From: Ww85 sp963745765 | Lineage (GTDB): Bacteria; Desulfobacterota; Desulfobulbia; Desulfobulbales; Desulfocapsaceae | DNA: 53,098 bases | Reading direction: 5' to 3' | Assembly: GCA_963745765.1 (NCBI GenBank) | Contig: CAVUYQ010000012.1 | Location: 1 to 53,098 of the forward strand | Part shown: positions 18,638 through 27,807 of the stretch, one piece after another | Layout: every line of letters begins with the position of its first letter | Position numbering within the stretch: position 1 is the stretch's first letter | Position numbers and translations under genes: made by a program | The notes under the pieces: generated by a model | Told to the model about the DNA's origin: nothing | The model's input: the letters and a program-made list of their open reading frames with translations, nothing else | The model's database searches: none

Positions 18638-18968
18638 GGAGAGAGTTCACAGGGACGATAGACTCAGAGCTCGGGATGATGTGAGGCAGATTCAATCAGG
18701 TGGCCGGCGGAGAGGTTACTTTACATTATATTCTTTGTGTTTTTTTTGAGCATTATGGTAAATATTAAGCGCTGCTTCTGGTCTTCTACCCTCTTTTGAT
18801 CAGGGAGATTGCGTTTTCTCGGGAATAGCTTTTTATTTCAATCATTCATAATTATTAAATGATTTGAGCGATAAGTATGTTTGGATTGACTTACGTTGGT
18901 CGGCCCGCTAAGGTGATTCCGGCTGTGCGGCCAAGATCTGCTTAATTGGTAACCTATGAGGAGGGAGT

Positions 18969-20505
18969 ATGCTGATGAAAAGAATTGCTTTATTTGTTTT
19001 GACTGCCATGCTGGCAGTAGGCTTTTTCGCTGCCCCGGCTGTGGCGGGGAAAAAAGATGACACCCTGAACGTCGCCTTTGAAAAAGAACTGGAGAGCCTC
19101 GACTGGTATTTCAACACGGCCCGTGAGGGTATCGTCGTTTCCAGGCATGTGTATGACCAGCTGATTTTTCGCGATCCGGTAACCTACGAGTACAAACCGC
19201 TGCTGGCCACTTCCTGGAAATTTATTAGCGATACCGTGCTGGAACTCGAACTCCGCAAAGGTGTAACCTTTCACAACGGGGCCAAATTCAGTGCGGACGA
19301 CGTGGTTTACGTGTTCAACTATGCGGCCAATCCCGACAACAAGGTCAAGTATTGGAGTTTCGTCAACTGGATCAAGGAAGTAAAAAAGATTGACGACTAC
19401 AAGATCCAGATCATCATGAACGAACCCTTCCCGGCAGCCCTTGAATACCTGTCCAACGCGCTTCCTGTCTATCCCAAAGACTATTACGCCGAGGTTGGGC
19501 CGAAAGGATTCGGCGTCAAGCCGATAGGAACCGGTCCCTATAAGGTTACTTCTGTCGAACCCGGCAAGAAGATCGTACTGGAAAAAAATGAAAACTATTT
19601 CGAGGGCAGCCCCAAAGGCAAACCTGCCATAGGCAAAATCGTCTGGCGCACCATGGGAGAGGTGAACACCAAGATGGCTGAACTGATGACCGGCGGACTT
19701 GACTGGTGCTGGTTTATTCCCCAGGACCAGGCCAAGAAGCTGGCCGAAAACCCCAATCTTGTAGTAGTAGGAGCCGAGACCATGCGGGTTGGCTTCCTGT
19801 TCATGGATTCAGCCAACCGCAGCAAGGATTCATTTCCGAGCAACCCGTTTCTGGACGTAAAAGTCCGCAAAGCGGTAAACTATGCCATCAACAGGGACGA
19901 GATTGCAAAATTTCTGGTAGGTGACAGGTTCCCGCCCGGTTTATGCGACCTGCTACCCCTCCCAGTTCGGCTGTACGGATCAGGTAACCAAGTATGAATA
20001 CAACCCCGAGGAAGCAAAAAAACTACTGGCCGAGGCCGGTTACCCGGATGGTTTCACCTTCGACTTCTTTATCTATCGTGACCGGCCCTATGCTGAGGCC
20101 ATGGTCGGCGATCTGGCCAAGGTGGGCATCAAGGCCAACCTCACCCAGCTCCAGTATTCGGCTATGCGGGAAAAGGCTGAGGCCGGAAAAGTACAGTTGG
20201 CTTTCTGGACCTGGGGATCGAACTCCCTCAACGACGTTTCCGCCTTCATCGGCTATTGGCTTGCGGGCACAAGTGACGACATGGCCATGGACCAGGAAGT
20301 AATCGATCTGATCAACGCGGCAAAAACCGAGATGGATGTGAAGAAGCGTGAAGGGATGTACCATAAGGCTCTGCAACTCATTGCCGAGCGGGCTCTTACC
20401 GCACCTATGTTCACCTATGTGAACAATAATGCCTTCACCAAGGAACTTGATTTTACTCCTTATCCGGATGCGGTTCCCCGGTTCTACTTTTCCAAGTGGA
20501 AATAA
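18969..20505 (+). pseudogene. Peptide/nickel-type ABC transporter substrate-binding protein, one frameshift
   Basis: SBP family 5 (Dpp/Opp type), about 511 residues if repaired. A Sec signal peptide (RIALFVLTAMLAVGFFAAPAVA) is followed by TLNVAFEKELESLDWYFNT, the family motif LLATSWKFISDTVLELELRKGVTFHNGAKFSADDVVY, and GTGPYKVTS. Near 19929-19931 one extra T shifts the frame: FLVGDR then continues as SRPVYATCYPSQFG in the next frame and runs to the end (YFSKWK). GAGGAGGG precedes the start; ATG 18975 is an alternative with better spacing. It is followed by a terminator-like hairpin before the permease genes, which usually gives extra binding protein. The extra base lies in a TT run, so a sequence error is possible. 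Confidence 0.88.
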
Positions 20506-20533
20506 TCGGTCCTGTACAGCAAATAGTCCTTTG

Positions 20534-20564
20534 CGCGGCCTCCTTGCGGAGGCCGCGTCTTTTT
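20534..20564 (+). terminator. Rho-independent terminator/attenuator after the binding-protein gene
   Basis: A perfect 10-bp GC-rich stem (CGCGGCCTCC / GGAGGCCGCG, loop TTGC) followed by TCTTTTT. It sits between the binding-protein gene and the permease genes of one operon, so it probably limits read-through and sets the ratio of binding protein to transporter. Confidence 0.85.
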
Positions 20565-20619
20565 CCGGGTAACCCTCTAAAGAAAAGACATCTTTAAAGA
20601 TAATCGGTGAATTGCAGCC

Positions 20620-21538
20620 ATGCTCATTTACATATTAAAACGGATGGGGCTTGCTCTCGCGGTAGCAGTTGCCGTGTCAATGGTCAGCTTCATGCTCCTC
20701 AGGATGTCGGGGGATCCGGCCATCGCACTTGCCGGTGAAAATGCCTCCAGTGAAGAGATCGAGCATATCCGCGACGCAGTACGGTTTTGATCGTCCCCTG
20801 ATTATTCAGTACCTGGATTGGGGCATGAAGGCCACCAGCGGAAACCTGGGCGAGTCGCCCTATTTCCATCTGCCCGTCAAGCAGATACTGGGTGACCGTA
20901 TCGGGGTGACCTTAACTCTGGGCGCCTGCTCGCTCATTTTTGCCCTGGTGATTTCAATCCCCATGGGGGTTCTGGCCGCCATCAGGCCGAACACCTGGTG
21001 GGACCGCACGGCCCTGGGTATTTCCGTCGTGGGTCAGGCCATGCCTTCGTTCTGGTTCGGCCTGATCCTGATCATCATCTTCGCCGTTCACCTGAGGATC
21101 CTACCGGTTTCCGGTTCAGACAGCTGGAAGCACTATGTGCTGCCCACGATAACCCTGGGTTACTATGCCACTCCGGCCTTCATGCGCCTGCTCCGTTCCG
21201 GTATGATGGAGGTACTCGCTTCAGATTATATACGCACCGCCAGGGCCAAGGGGCTGCGCTGGCCCAAAGTTTTGTTCAAACATGCCCTGCGCAATGCGGT
21301 CATTCCGGTTGTGTCCCTGGCGGCCGTCCAACTGGGTTTCATGCTCGGCGGTTCCATCGTCGTGGAAAGTGTTTTCGCGCTGCACGGTATCGGTTACCTT
21401 GCCTGGGAATCGATCGGCCGTTCCGATCTGCCGGTGGTGCAGGCCATCGTGCTGCTGCTCTCCATGATTTACGTATTTCTGACATTTTTGTCTGATATCC
21501 TCAATGCGGTTCTTGATCCCCGTATCAGGATGATGTGA
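20620..21538 (+). pseudogene. dppB: Peptide ABC transporter permease 1 (DppB family), one frameshift
   Basis: Inner-membrane permease, about 305 residues if repaired. ATG 20620 opens MLIYILKRMGLALAVAVAVS, the usual first helix, then LLRMSGDPA. The frame ends at TGA 20788, but the next frame carries the expected QYGFDRPLIIQYLDWGMKA and all remaining helices, so a one-base change lies near 20775-20782. The ABC-interaction loop (EAA motif) is DYIRTARAKGLRWPKVLFKHALRNAVIPV. The C-terminus DILNAVLDPRIRM is canonical. It is followed directly by dppC. Confidence 0.88.
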
Positions 21539-21540
21539 TT

Positions 21541-22461
21541 ATGAATACGATAGAGACGATAACAAACGAAAAGGCGAGCGAGCTTGGCATTGAGGTGGTG
21601 TTTCCCACTCCCAATCAGATCATGCGTCGCTCCATGCTGCATCACAAGGGCTTTCTGATAGGTGTCACGGTCCTGGTCATCGTCCTTCTGATGGCGGTCC
21701 TGGCCCCGGTCATAGCCCCCCATGATCCCTATGAGCAAAGTCTGTCAACGCGGATGCTGCCGACTGTATGGCAGGAAAACGGGAGTTGGGATTATCCGCT
21801 CGGTACCGATAACATGGGCAGGGACTACCTGAGCCGGATCATTTACGGTTCGCGGGTTTCCCTGCTGATCGGTTTCGTGGTGATGATTATCGCGGCAAGT
21901 ATCGGCACCACTCTGGGGCTTCTGGCCGGCTATTTCGGCGGCAAGGTGGATATGGTGGTGAGTTTTCTGATTACCGTTCGTCTGGCCCTGCCGGCGGTTC
22001 TGGTCGCCGTGGCGGTCGTCGCCCTGATCGGCGGTTCGACGAAGGTGGTCATCTTCGTGCTCGGGTTTCTGATATGGGATCGCTTCGCGGTAGTAATCAG
22101 GGCCTCGACCCAGCAGATCAGGCCAATGGAGTATGTCGCGGCGGCAAAAGCTGCCGGCTGTTCGACGCGCCGAATCATTATCTCCGAGGTCATGCCCAAC
22201 CTGATGAATAACCTCATTGTCGTCATGACTCTCGAGGTTGCCCGGGCGATATTGCTGGAAGCGGCGCTCTCTTTCCTGGGCATGGGCGTACAGCCGCCGA
22301 CCCCGTCCTGGGGGTTGATGATCAGTGAGGCCAAGGAATTCATGCTGTTTCAACCCCACCTGATCACCATTCCCGGTATCGCCCTGTTCGTGCTGCTCCT
22401 GAGCATGAACCTTCTCGGCGACGGCATCCGCGATGTTACTGCACCGGAGGGCCGCTCATGA
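21541..22461 (+). CDS. dppC: Peptide ABC transporter permease 2 (DppC family)
   Basis: About 306 residues and intact. ATG 21541 is chosen; GTG 21535 is also open and would overlap the dppB stop. An N-terminal cytoplasmic segment precedes TM1 (FLIGVTVLVIVLLMAVLAPV), then APHDPYEQ and the family motif YPLGTDNMGRDYLSRIIYGSR. The EAA loop is EYVAAAKAAGCSTRRIIISEVMPN. The end LSFLGMGVQPPTPSWGLMI is typical of DppC. Its stop overlaps the start of dppD (ATGA). Confidence 0.95.
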   Translation: MNTIETITNEKASELGIEVVFPTPNQIMRRSMLHHKGFLIGVTVLVIVLLMAVLAPVIAPHDPYEQSLSTRMLPTVWQENGSWDYPLGTDNMGRDYLSRIIYGSRVSLLIGFVVMIIAASIGTTLGLLAGYFGGKVDMVVSFLITVRLALPAVLVAVAVVALIGGSTKVVIFVLGFLIWDRFAVVIRASTQQIRPMEYVAAAKAAGCSTRRIIISEVMPNLMNNLIVVMTLEVARAILLEAALSFLGMGVQPPTPSWGLMISEAKEFMLFQPHLITIPGIALFVLLLSMNLLGDGIRDVTAPEGRS

Positions 22462-23432
22462 AAAAGGTTCTCGAAGTTGAAGGGCTCTTTGTTGATCTCG
22501 AGCTGCCGGCCGGCATCCTGCAGGCGGTGCAGAACGTGTCATTTTCAGTGGACCAGGGAGAAACGCTGAGCCTGGTCGGGGAGTCGGGTTGCGGTAAATC
22601 ACTGACCGCTCTGGCCGTGATGAATCTGCTTCCTCCAAGCGGGAGTTTCAGGGCAAAAAAGATGGAGTTCATGGGCGAGAACCTGCTGGGTCTCAAAGAA
22701 TCAGGGATGGCCAAGGTCCGTGGCAACAAGATGGCCATGATTTTCCAGGAGCCGATGACTTCCCTTAATCCCTGTTATACCATCGGTAACCAGCTGGAAG
22801 AGGCCTTCCTGCAGCACCGCAATGTTCCAGCCCGGGAAGCCAGAGACCGGGCGGTGTATCTGTTGGAAAAGGTAGGTATCACCGCTGCCGCCAGCCGTCT
22901 CAATCAGTATCCGCATCAATTGTCCGGCGGCCTGCGTCAGCGGGTGATGATCGCCATGGGGCTGATGTGCGGACCTGCACTGATCATCGCGGATGAACCG
23001 ACGACCGCTCTCGATGTGACGATTCAGGCCCAGATTCTCGCTCTTCTGCATGCTCTGCAGAAAGAGTTCAACATGGGTCTGATCCTGATCACCCATGATC
23101 TCGGGGTGGTGGCCCGCATGGCTGACCGTGTGGCGGTCATGTACTGCGGCCAGGTAGTGGAAACCGGTTTGGCAATGGAGATATTCAATAATCCGAAACA
23201 TCCCTACACCAGGGGACTCATGGATTGCATTCCGATTCCGGGCAAGATTGAGCCGGGCCAGAAGCTGGGCTCAATTCCCGGCATCGTGCCTACCCCCATC
23301 GGGAATCTGCATGGTTGCCTGTTCCGTAATCGTTGTAAGTATTTCCGACCAAAGTGTACCGAAAATATTCCTCTGAGCGAACTGGGACCGGGCAGAGCGG
23401 TACGTTGTATCAGCGAGCAGATCAACTCCTAG
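22458..23432 (+). CDS. dppD: Peptide ABC transporter ATPase (DppD/OppD family)
   Basis: 324-residue cytoplasmic ATPase. Walker A is GESGCGKS, the Q-loop is FQEPMTSLNP, the signature is LSGGLRQR, Walker B is ALIIADEPTTALD and the H-loop is LITHDLGVV. The C-terminal oligopeptide extension carries the Cys-rich motif CLFRNRCKYFRPKC, typical of OppD/DppD and implicated in Fe-S binding in some relatives. The gene overlaps dppC by four bases and is followed after 19 bases by the second ATPase. Confidence 0.95.
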   Translation: MKKVLEVEGLFVDLELPAGILQAVQNVSFSVDQGETLSLVGESGCGKSLTALAVMNLLPPSGSFRAKKMEFMGENLLGLKESGMAKVRGNKMAMIFQEPMTSLNPCYTIGNQLEEAFLQHRNVPAREARDRAVYLLEKVGITAAASRLNQYPHQLSGGLRQRVMIAMGLMCGPALIIADEPTTALDVTIQAQILALLHALQKEFNMGLILITHDLGVVARMADRVAVMYCGQVVETGLAMEIFNNPKHPYTRGLMDCIPIPGKIEPGQKLGSIPGIVPTPIGNLHGCLFRNRCKYFRPKCTENIPLSELGPGRAVRCISEQINS

Positions 23433-23451
23433 CACATTCTGACAGGCGGAT

Positions 23452-24411
23452 ATGGAGACGAAAATAGTATTGGAGACACGGGACGTAACGAAGACCTATA
23501 TGGTCAGTGCCGGGGTCATGAAAACGAAAAAACCCCTTCATGCCGTGAGCGGGGTCTCCCTGACCGTGGAAAAAGGCTCGGTGCTGGGGCTGGTTGGTGA
23601 ATCCGGCTGCGGTAAGAGCACCATGGCCAAAATGATCCTTGGCCTGGAAAACACCACCAGCGGGGAGATTTTTCTGGGCGGGCGGGCACTGTCCCGTTTT
23701 GGTCCCAAGGAGATTGCCCGGCTCGTACAGCCGGTTTTTCAGGATCCTTATGCTTCCCTGAATCCCAGGAAAAGTATTGGCAGTATCATCTCTCTTCCCC
23801 TGAGGGCGCTAAAGGTGGGTTCTTCGAAGGATTGGGATCAGAAAATAGTCGATATTATGGAAGTTGTCGGGTTGCCTCCCCGGACCAGGCACAATTACCC
23901 AAACCAGCTTTCCGGCGGACAGCGTCAGCGGGTGGCGGTCGCCCGGGCTTTGATAATGAGGCCCGAGGTGGTGCTCTGCGATGAACCCACAAGCGCCCTT
24001 GATGTCAGTGTGCAGGCCCAGATTCTCAATTTACTGATGGATCTGCGCCGGGAACTTGGACTGACCTATGTGCTTATCAGTCACGACCTGGCAGTGGTGG
24101 AACACCTGGCAACAAAAGTTGCGGTGATGTACCTGGGCCGTATTGTTGAGGAAGCAAAGACCGGCGATTTATTCAATCGGCCGCGACATCCATATACCCA
24201 TGCTCTTCTGCAATCGGTACTCACGCCGGAACCGCATCTGGGCTTACCGGATACCCACCTTGGTATTGCCTATCCCAATCCCATCGATCCGCCATCGGGC
24301 TGTACGTTTCACCCGCGTTGCCCTTTTGCCGAGGATATCTGCAAGAAAGTAGCCCCGACGCCCGCAAGCGAAGAGGGGCATATGGTCGAATGTCATTTCC
24401 CCCTGGGATAA
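23452..24411 (+). CDS. dppF: Peptide ABC transporter ATPase (DppF/OppF family)
   Basis: 319-residue second ATPase of the importer. Walker A GESGCGKST, Q-loop FQDPYASLNPR, signature LSGGQRQRVAVARAL, Walker B VVLCDEPTSALD, H-loop LISHDLAVVEHL. The C-terminal extension contains SGCTFHPRCPFAEDICKK, matching OppF/DppF. It pairs with DppD as a heterodimer. The downstream M20 peptidase starts 24 bases after the stop, which points to uptake and intracellular cleavage of a peptide or acyl-amino acid. Confidence 0.95.
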   Translation: METKIVLETRDVTKTYMVSAGVMKTKKPLHAVSGVSLTVEKGSVLGLVGESGCGKSTMAKMILGLENTTSGEIFLGGRALSRFGPKEIARLVQPVFQDPYASLNPRKSIGSIISLPLRALKVGSSKDWDQKIVDIMEVVGLPPRTRHNYPNQLSGGQRQRVAVARALIMRPEVVLCDEPTSALDVSVQAQILNLLMDLRRELGLTYVLISHDLAVVEHLATKVAVMYLGRIVEEAKTGDLFNRPRHPYTHALLQSVLTPEPHLGLPDTHLGIAYPNPIDPPSGCTFHPRCPFAEDICKKVAPTPASEEGHMVECHFPLG

Positions 24412-24435
24412 AACTTAAAGAAGGAATGAAGAAAT

Positions 24436-25821
24436 ATGTCACGAGAAGCAGCTATTAAGAATGCAGAAGAATTGTTCGATTCCGGAGCTTTTTTTGACCT
24501 TCTGGCCCGGAGGGTTTCTTACAAGAGTGAGAGCCAGGAAGAATCACAAAGTGCTGAGTCACAAGCCTATCTGACCAGGGAAATGGTGCCGTATCTGCAG
24601 TCCTGGGGTTTTACCTGCCACATTCTGGAAAACCCGAAAATGGAGCGCCTGCCGATGCTGGTTGCGGTGCGGCATGAAGGCGATGATCTGCCCACCATGC
24701 TCACCTATGGTCACGGTGATACCGTGCGGGCCATGACCGAGCGCTGGCGCGAAGGCTTTACCCCCTGGGAGCTGAAAAAGGATGGGAAGCGCTGGTATGG
24801 CAGGGGCTCGGCCGACAATAAAGGGCAGCACACCATCAACCTCTGCGCATTGGAGGCGGTCCTCAAGGAAAAGGGCTCTCTTGGATTTAACGCCAAGGTA
24901 CTCATAGAAATTGGCGAGGAAATGGGCTCTCCCGGTTTACATGCAGTGTGTGCCAAGCACAAAGAGCTTTTGCAGGCCGATGTGTTGATCGGCAGTGACG
25001 GTCCCCGTATAGAGCCCACCAAGCCGACCATCTTTGGCGGATCCCGGGGAGTGATTAATTTTGATTTGAAGGTGGATCTGCGTGAAGGAGGACATCACTC
25101 GGGGAACTGGGGCGGCTTGCTGGCTAACCCCGGGGTTATCCTGGCCAACGCCATTGCCAGCCTGATAGACCAGAACGGTGTTATCCAGGTAGCGGGCCTC
25201 AAGCCGAGTGAAATTCCCGCTTCGGTACGCGAGGTCCTGGCTGAGCTTGAAGTTACCGGTGAGGGGGGGCCGGCGCTCGATCTTGATTGGGGCGAGCCCG
25301 GCCTCACGCCGGCGGAAAAGGTATACGGCTACAGCACACTGGAGGTCCTGGCTTTCACCTGCGGCAATCCTGTCGCTCCGGCGCATGCCATACCGGACAA
25401 GGCCACTGCCCGTATCCACTTGCGATTCACCCGGGATCTGGACTCCTCCACCTTCCAGCATATCATACGTAAGCATCTGGATGACAACGGTTTTTCCAAG
25501 GTGCAACTGCTCACCGTAGGAGAGGGATCAATGCAGGCAACCCGACTGGACCCCAGCAGTCCCTGGTCCAAATGGGCGGTGGAAAGTATCACCAAGAGCC
25601 TCGGTCAGGCACCGGCAGTACTGCCTAACCTGGGCGGCTCCTTACCCAATGATGCATTCACCGATATACTTGGTTTACCCACTGTCTGGGTGCCTCATTC
25701 CTACGGCGGCTGTTCTCAACATGCCCCGGATGAACATGTTCTTGAGCCCATAATGCGCGAGGGGCTGCAGATAATGGCCGGTCTCTTCTGGGATCTCGGT
25801 GAGCACGGACTACCCGGCTGA
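24436..25821 (+). CDS. M20 family metallopeptidase (dipeptidase-like)
   Basis: 461-residue cytosolic zinc hydrolase of the M20 family, close to the DapE/ArgE/carnosinase type. Metal ligands are visible in order: His and Asp in TYGHGDTV, the bridging Asp in GRGSADNKGQ, Glu-Glu in EIGEEMGSPG, Asp in IGSDGP, and the last His in the C-terminal PHSYGGCSQHAPDEH. The dimerisation (lid) domain lies between about 210 and 330. AAGGAATGAAG precedes the ATG. Its place right after dppF suggests it cleaves the imported substrate. The exact peptide bond is not predictable. Confidence 0.9.
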   Translation: MSREAAIKNAEELFDSGAFFDLLARRVSYKSESQEESQSAESQAYLTREMVPYLQSWGFTCHILENPKMERLPMLVAVRHEGDDLPTMLTYGHGDTVRAMTERWREGFTPWELKKDGKRWYGRGSADNKGQHTINLCALEAVLKEKGSLGFNAKVLIEIGEEMGSPGLHAVCAKHKELLQADVLIGSDGPRIEPTKPTIFGGSRGVINFDLKVDLREGGHHSGNWGGLLANPGVILANAIASLIDQNGVIQVAGLKPSEIPASVREVLAELEVTGEGGPALDLDWGEPGLTPAEKVYGYSTLEVLAFTCGNPVAPAHAIPDKATARIHLRFTRDLDSSTFQHIIRKHLDDNGFSKVQLLTVGEGSMQATRLDPSSPWSKWAVESITKSLGQAPAVLPNLGGSLPNDAFTDILGLPTVWVPHSYGGCSQHAPDEHVLEPIMREGLQIMAGLFWDLGEHGLPG

Positions 25822-25835
25822 AGAGGAACGGCGAT

Positions 25836-27008
25836 ATGAATTTCAAGAAACACCGGTTGGTTGACTGGTTGAGCGAGGTTCGGCGCGACCTGCATATGAA
25901 TCCCGAAACCGCCCTTGAGGAAACGCGTACAACCGGCAGGATCAAGGAGATTCTCACCGGTCTCGGTGTTCCCCTGGTGGAGCTTGAAGCCCCCCCTACC
26001 GGAACGGTCGGACTGGTGGAATGTCAGCCGGGCGATAAGGTTATGGCGCTCAGGGCAGATATCGATGCGCTGCCCATGGAGGAGTTGAACCGGATTCCTT
26101 ATAAATCCAAACGTCCCGGATATATGCATGCCTGCGGCCATGACGCTCACACAACCATTATGCTGGGCGTGGCCAGGGAGTTGATGGAAACCGGACTTAA
26201 AGACGAGTTGAAGGGTACCGTGAAGTTTATCTTTCAACCGGCCGAGGAGGGTGTTTCGGGAGCCAGGATAATGATCAACCACGGTGTCCTGCAAAACCCC
26301 CGGGTTGACCGCATCGTGGCCGGACACATGTGGCCTGAGTTGAAGGCGGGGCAGGTGGGCATCTACCACCAGGTGAGTCACGCTTCCACTGACCGTTTCG
26401 TATTGACCATTACCGGCAAAGGCGCCCATGGTGCCAAACCCCACCATGGGCTTGATCCAATCCTGGCCGGTGCACATTTTGTCACTGCGGTTCATTCCAT
26501 TGTCAGCCGTAATCTCGATCCGGTCCAGACCGCCGTCGTCACCGTGGGTCAGTTTACTTCGGGAACTGCGGCAAACGTGATTCCGGCCTCAGCTTATCTG
26601 CAGGGAACGGTACGGGCCTTTGACGAGGACGTGCGTCAAACCATCATGCGTCGCTTAAAAGATCTGGCTGTCGGTCTGGAAGCAGGTTTCGGGGTTCGGG
26701 CGGAGCTGGTTTACAGCGACGGGGTGCCTGCCTGTATCAATGACCCGGAAGTATCGCAAACACTCTACGACGCCTCGGTAAAGGTCCTGGGTGAGGAGAA
26801 TGTTTTCTGGCTTGCGCCTCAGACAGGCGGAGAGGATTTTGCCTTATACGTGCAGCAATGCCCCGGTTCCATCATGCGTTTTGGTTGCGCCAATCCTGAC
26901 AAGGGAATTGATAGTCCCCTGCATTCACCTTATTTCGACCTGGATGAAGAGGTCCTGGCTGTCGGCGTGGAAGTCTTTAAGCAGGTGATGCTTGACTATA
27001 TGAATTAG
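25836..27008 (+). CDS. M20D amidohydrolase (hippurate / N-acyl-amino-acid hydrolase family)
   Basis: 390-residue amidohydrolase of the IAA-amino-acid/hippurate hydrolase branch. The N-terminus (WLSEVRRDLHMNPETALEE) is typical. Metal-binding motifs are MHACGHDAHTT, FQPAEEG, AGHMWPEL and, at the end, SPLHSPYFDLDEE. The lid domain begins at TGKGAHGAKPHHGLDP. It starts 14 bases after the first peptidase and ends the transporter operon. Together the two M20 enzymes suggest use of acylated amino acids or small peptides as carbon and nitrogen source. Confidence 0.92.
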   Translation: MNFKKHRLVDWLSEVRRDLHMNPETALEETRTTGRIKEILTGLGVPLVELEAPPTGTVGLVECQPGDKVMALRADIDALPMEELNRIPYKSKRPGYMHACGHDAHTTIMLGVARELMETGLKDELKGTVKFIFQPAEEGVSGARIMINHGVLQNPRVDRIVAGHMWPELKAGQVGIYHQVSHASTDRFVLTITGKGAHGAKPHHGLDPILAGAHFVTAVHSIVSRNLDPVQTAVVTVGQFTSGTAANVIPASAYLQGTVRAFDEDVRQTIMRRLKDLAVGLEAGFGVRAELVYSDGVPACINDPEVSQTLYDASVKVLGEENVFWLAPQTGGEDFALYVQQCPGSIMRFGCANPDKGIDSPLHSPYFDLDEEVLAVGVEVFKQVMLDYMN

Positions 27009-27043
27009 CCTGACGTTCAGCACGATAAAGCCCCCTCCTGGTC

Positions 27044-27117
27044 GCTTTGCGATTTACATGCTGGGCCGTATGTAAATCGCAAAGCTCCTTCACGAGCAGG
27101 CTGTCTCAACTCGTGAA
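27044..27117. repeat. Dual-hairpin repeat, copy 1
   Basis: The first hairpin has perfect 16-base arms (27044-27059 and 27070-27085, key half GCGATTTACAT) around a 10-base loop. Four bases later a second hairpin has arms TTCACGAG (27089-27096) and CTCGTGAA (27110-27117) around a 13-base loop. The same layout recurs at 51427-51497 with changed stems but identical GGCTGTCTCAACTCGTGAA. It could also act as a terminator of the upstream operon, but no T-run follows. Confidence 0.75.
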
Positions 27118-27320
27118 CGTCTGGCTCTGCTTCTTCTTTTTCCCGGCCCTTTTTCTGTAAATTTTCGATTGTCCGGGTACGCTTTTTTACCGGCGGCCGG
27201 TCAGCCGGTCCTTTGCCCACCTGATGGCCGTTCCCAATAATAGTAGGGAGTCCTGCGTGTTTCATCCCGTACCGGTAGTACCGTCTCAGCTGCACATCCA
27301 TGATTGCCGGCCGGGTCGCA

Positions 27321-27355
27321 ATTATGTAATATTGACAATTTCTTTATTACATAAT
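27321..27355. promoter_or_regulatory. 11-bp inverted repeat, possible activator site for urease
   Basis: Perfect arms ATTATGTAATA (27321-27331) and TATTACATAAT (27345-27355) with a 13-base loop starting TTGACA. It lies about 150 bases before a sigma-54-like promoter, a normal distance for an enhancer site. It does not match the NtrC consensus, so the binding protein is unknown. Confidence 0.4.
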
Positions 27356-27503
27356 CGGGATTCCAGGGAGGGATCAACCCGGTGCTGTTGTTATGAGTAG
27401 TCTGTGTCACGTTCTTGATTTTGAGATAATTGAACCTAAATAAGAGTAGATAGTGGCTTCTTTCATCGGTTTCTAAAATAGTTGAGCGGTATCGGGTAGA
27501 GAG

Positions 27504-27518
27504 TGGCACGCTTCTTGT
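27504..27518 (+). promoter_or_regulatory. Sigma-54-like promoter of the urease cluster
   Basis: TGGCACGCTTCTTGT matches the -24/-12 consensus TGGCACG-N4-TTGC at every fixed base but the last (T for C), with correct spacing. Transcription would begin near 27530 and run through the small ORF and ureD. Sigma-54 control of urease under nitrogen limitation is well known in other bacteria, so the context supports the call. Confidence 0.6.
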
Positions 27519-27600
27519 TGTGCTTCACTTCTGGTTCTTGTTGCGATACGGCATTATCGATGTTTCCCGGAAAAACATTACTGAGGGAAAAGGCGAAGAA

Positions 27601-27750
27601 ATGGATTATATCAGTTTAGCAAAAGCAGTAATCGGGACGGCAGTAACCACTCTGGCCTTATCCACACCGGTTCTTGCTCGTCGATACGATAAAAGCAGGC
27701 AATTTGCATTCCCTGTCCGGGACCATGGCAATACGTGTAACCACCCTTAA
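27601..27750 (+). CDS. Small ORF with signal-peptide-like N-terminus (49 aa)
   Basis: ATG 27601 follows GAGGGAAAAGGCGAAGAA and is the first start after the sigma-54-like promoter. The product begins with a credible Sec signal (AVIGTAVTTLALSTPVLA) and then only about 23 residues (RRYDKSRQFAFPVRDHG...). It may be the truncated remnant of a secreted protein, such as a porin or binding protein for urea or amides, or a genuine small exported peptide. No homologue is recognised. Confidence 0.35.
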   Translation: MDYISLAKAVIGTAVTTLALSTPVLARRYDKSRQFAFPVRDHGNTCNHP

Positions 27751-27807
27751 AAACACGATGCTCATGTTGATTGAGGAGCAGGCGATATAAAGGAGCTGAA
27801 CTAGAAG

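Larger units (their letters stand above)
17648..18968. other. Repeat-rich intergenic region, no supported gene
   Basis: About 1.3 kb between divergent units. Open frames at 17924-18247 and 18057-18317 have no recognisable domain. It holds a GGGGACAGTATA motif (near 18032), a tract at 18318-18365 repeated near 51.8 kb, a REP-like palindrome (18541-18587) and a 22-bp near-palindrome (18616-18637). The last 250 bases are AT-rich and should contain the peptide-transporter promoter. It reads like a graveyard of small elements. Confidence 0.5.
27009..27600. other. Regulatory and repeat region upstream of the urease cluster
   Basis: About 590 bases. It contains a dual-hairpin repeat (27044-27117), an 11-bp inverted repeat (27321-27355), and a sigma-54-like promoter (27504-27518). 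Minus-strand open frames at 27017-27301 and 27201-27509 cover these structures and match no family I recognise. Confidence 0.5.

Noticed and set aside
20788..20790. TGA in dppB as selenocysteine
   Set aside because: The conserved sequence resumes in a different frame, so this is a frameshift and not readthrough.
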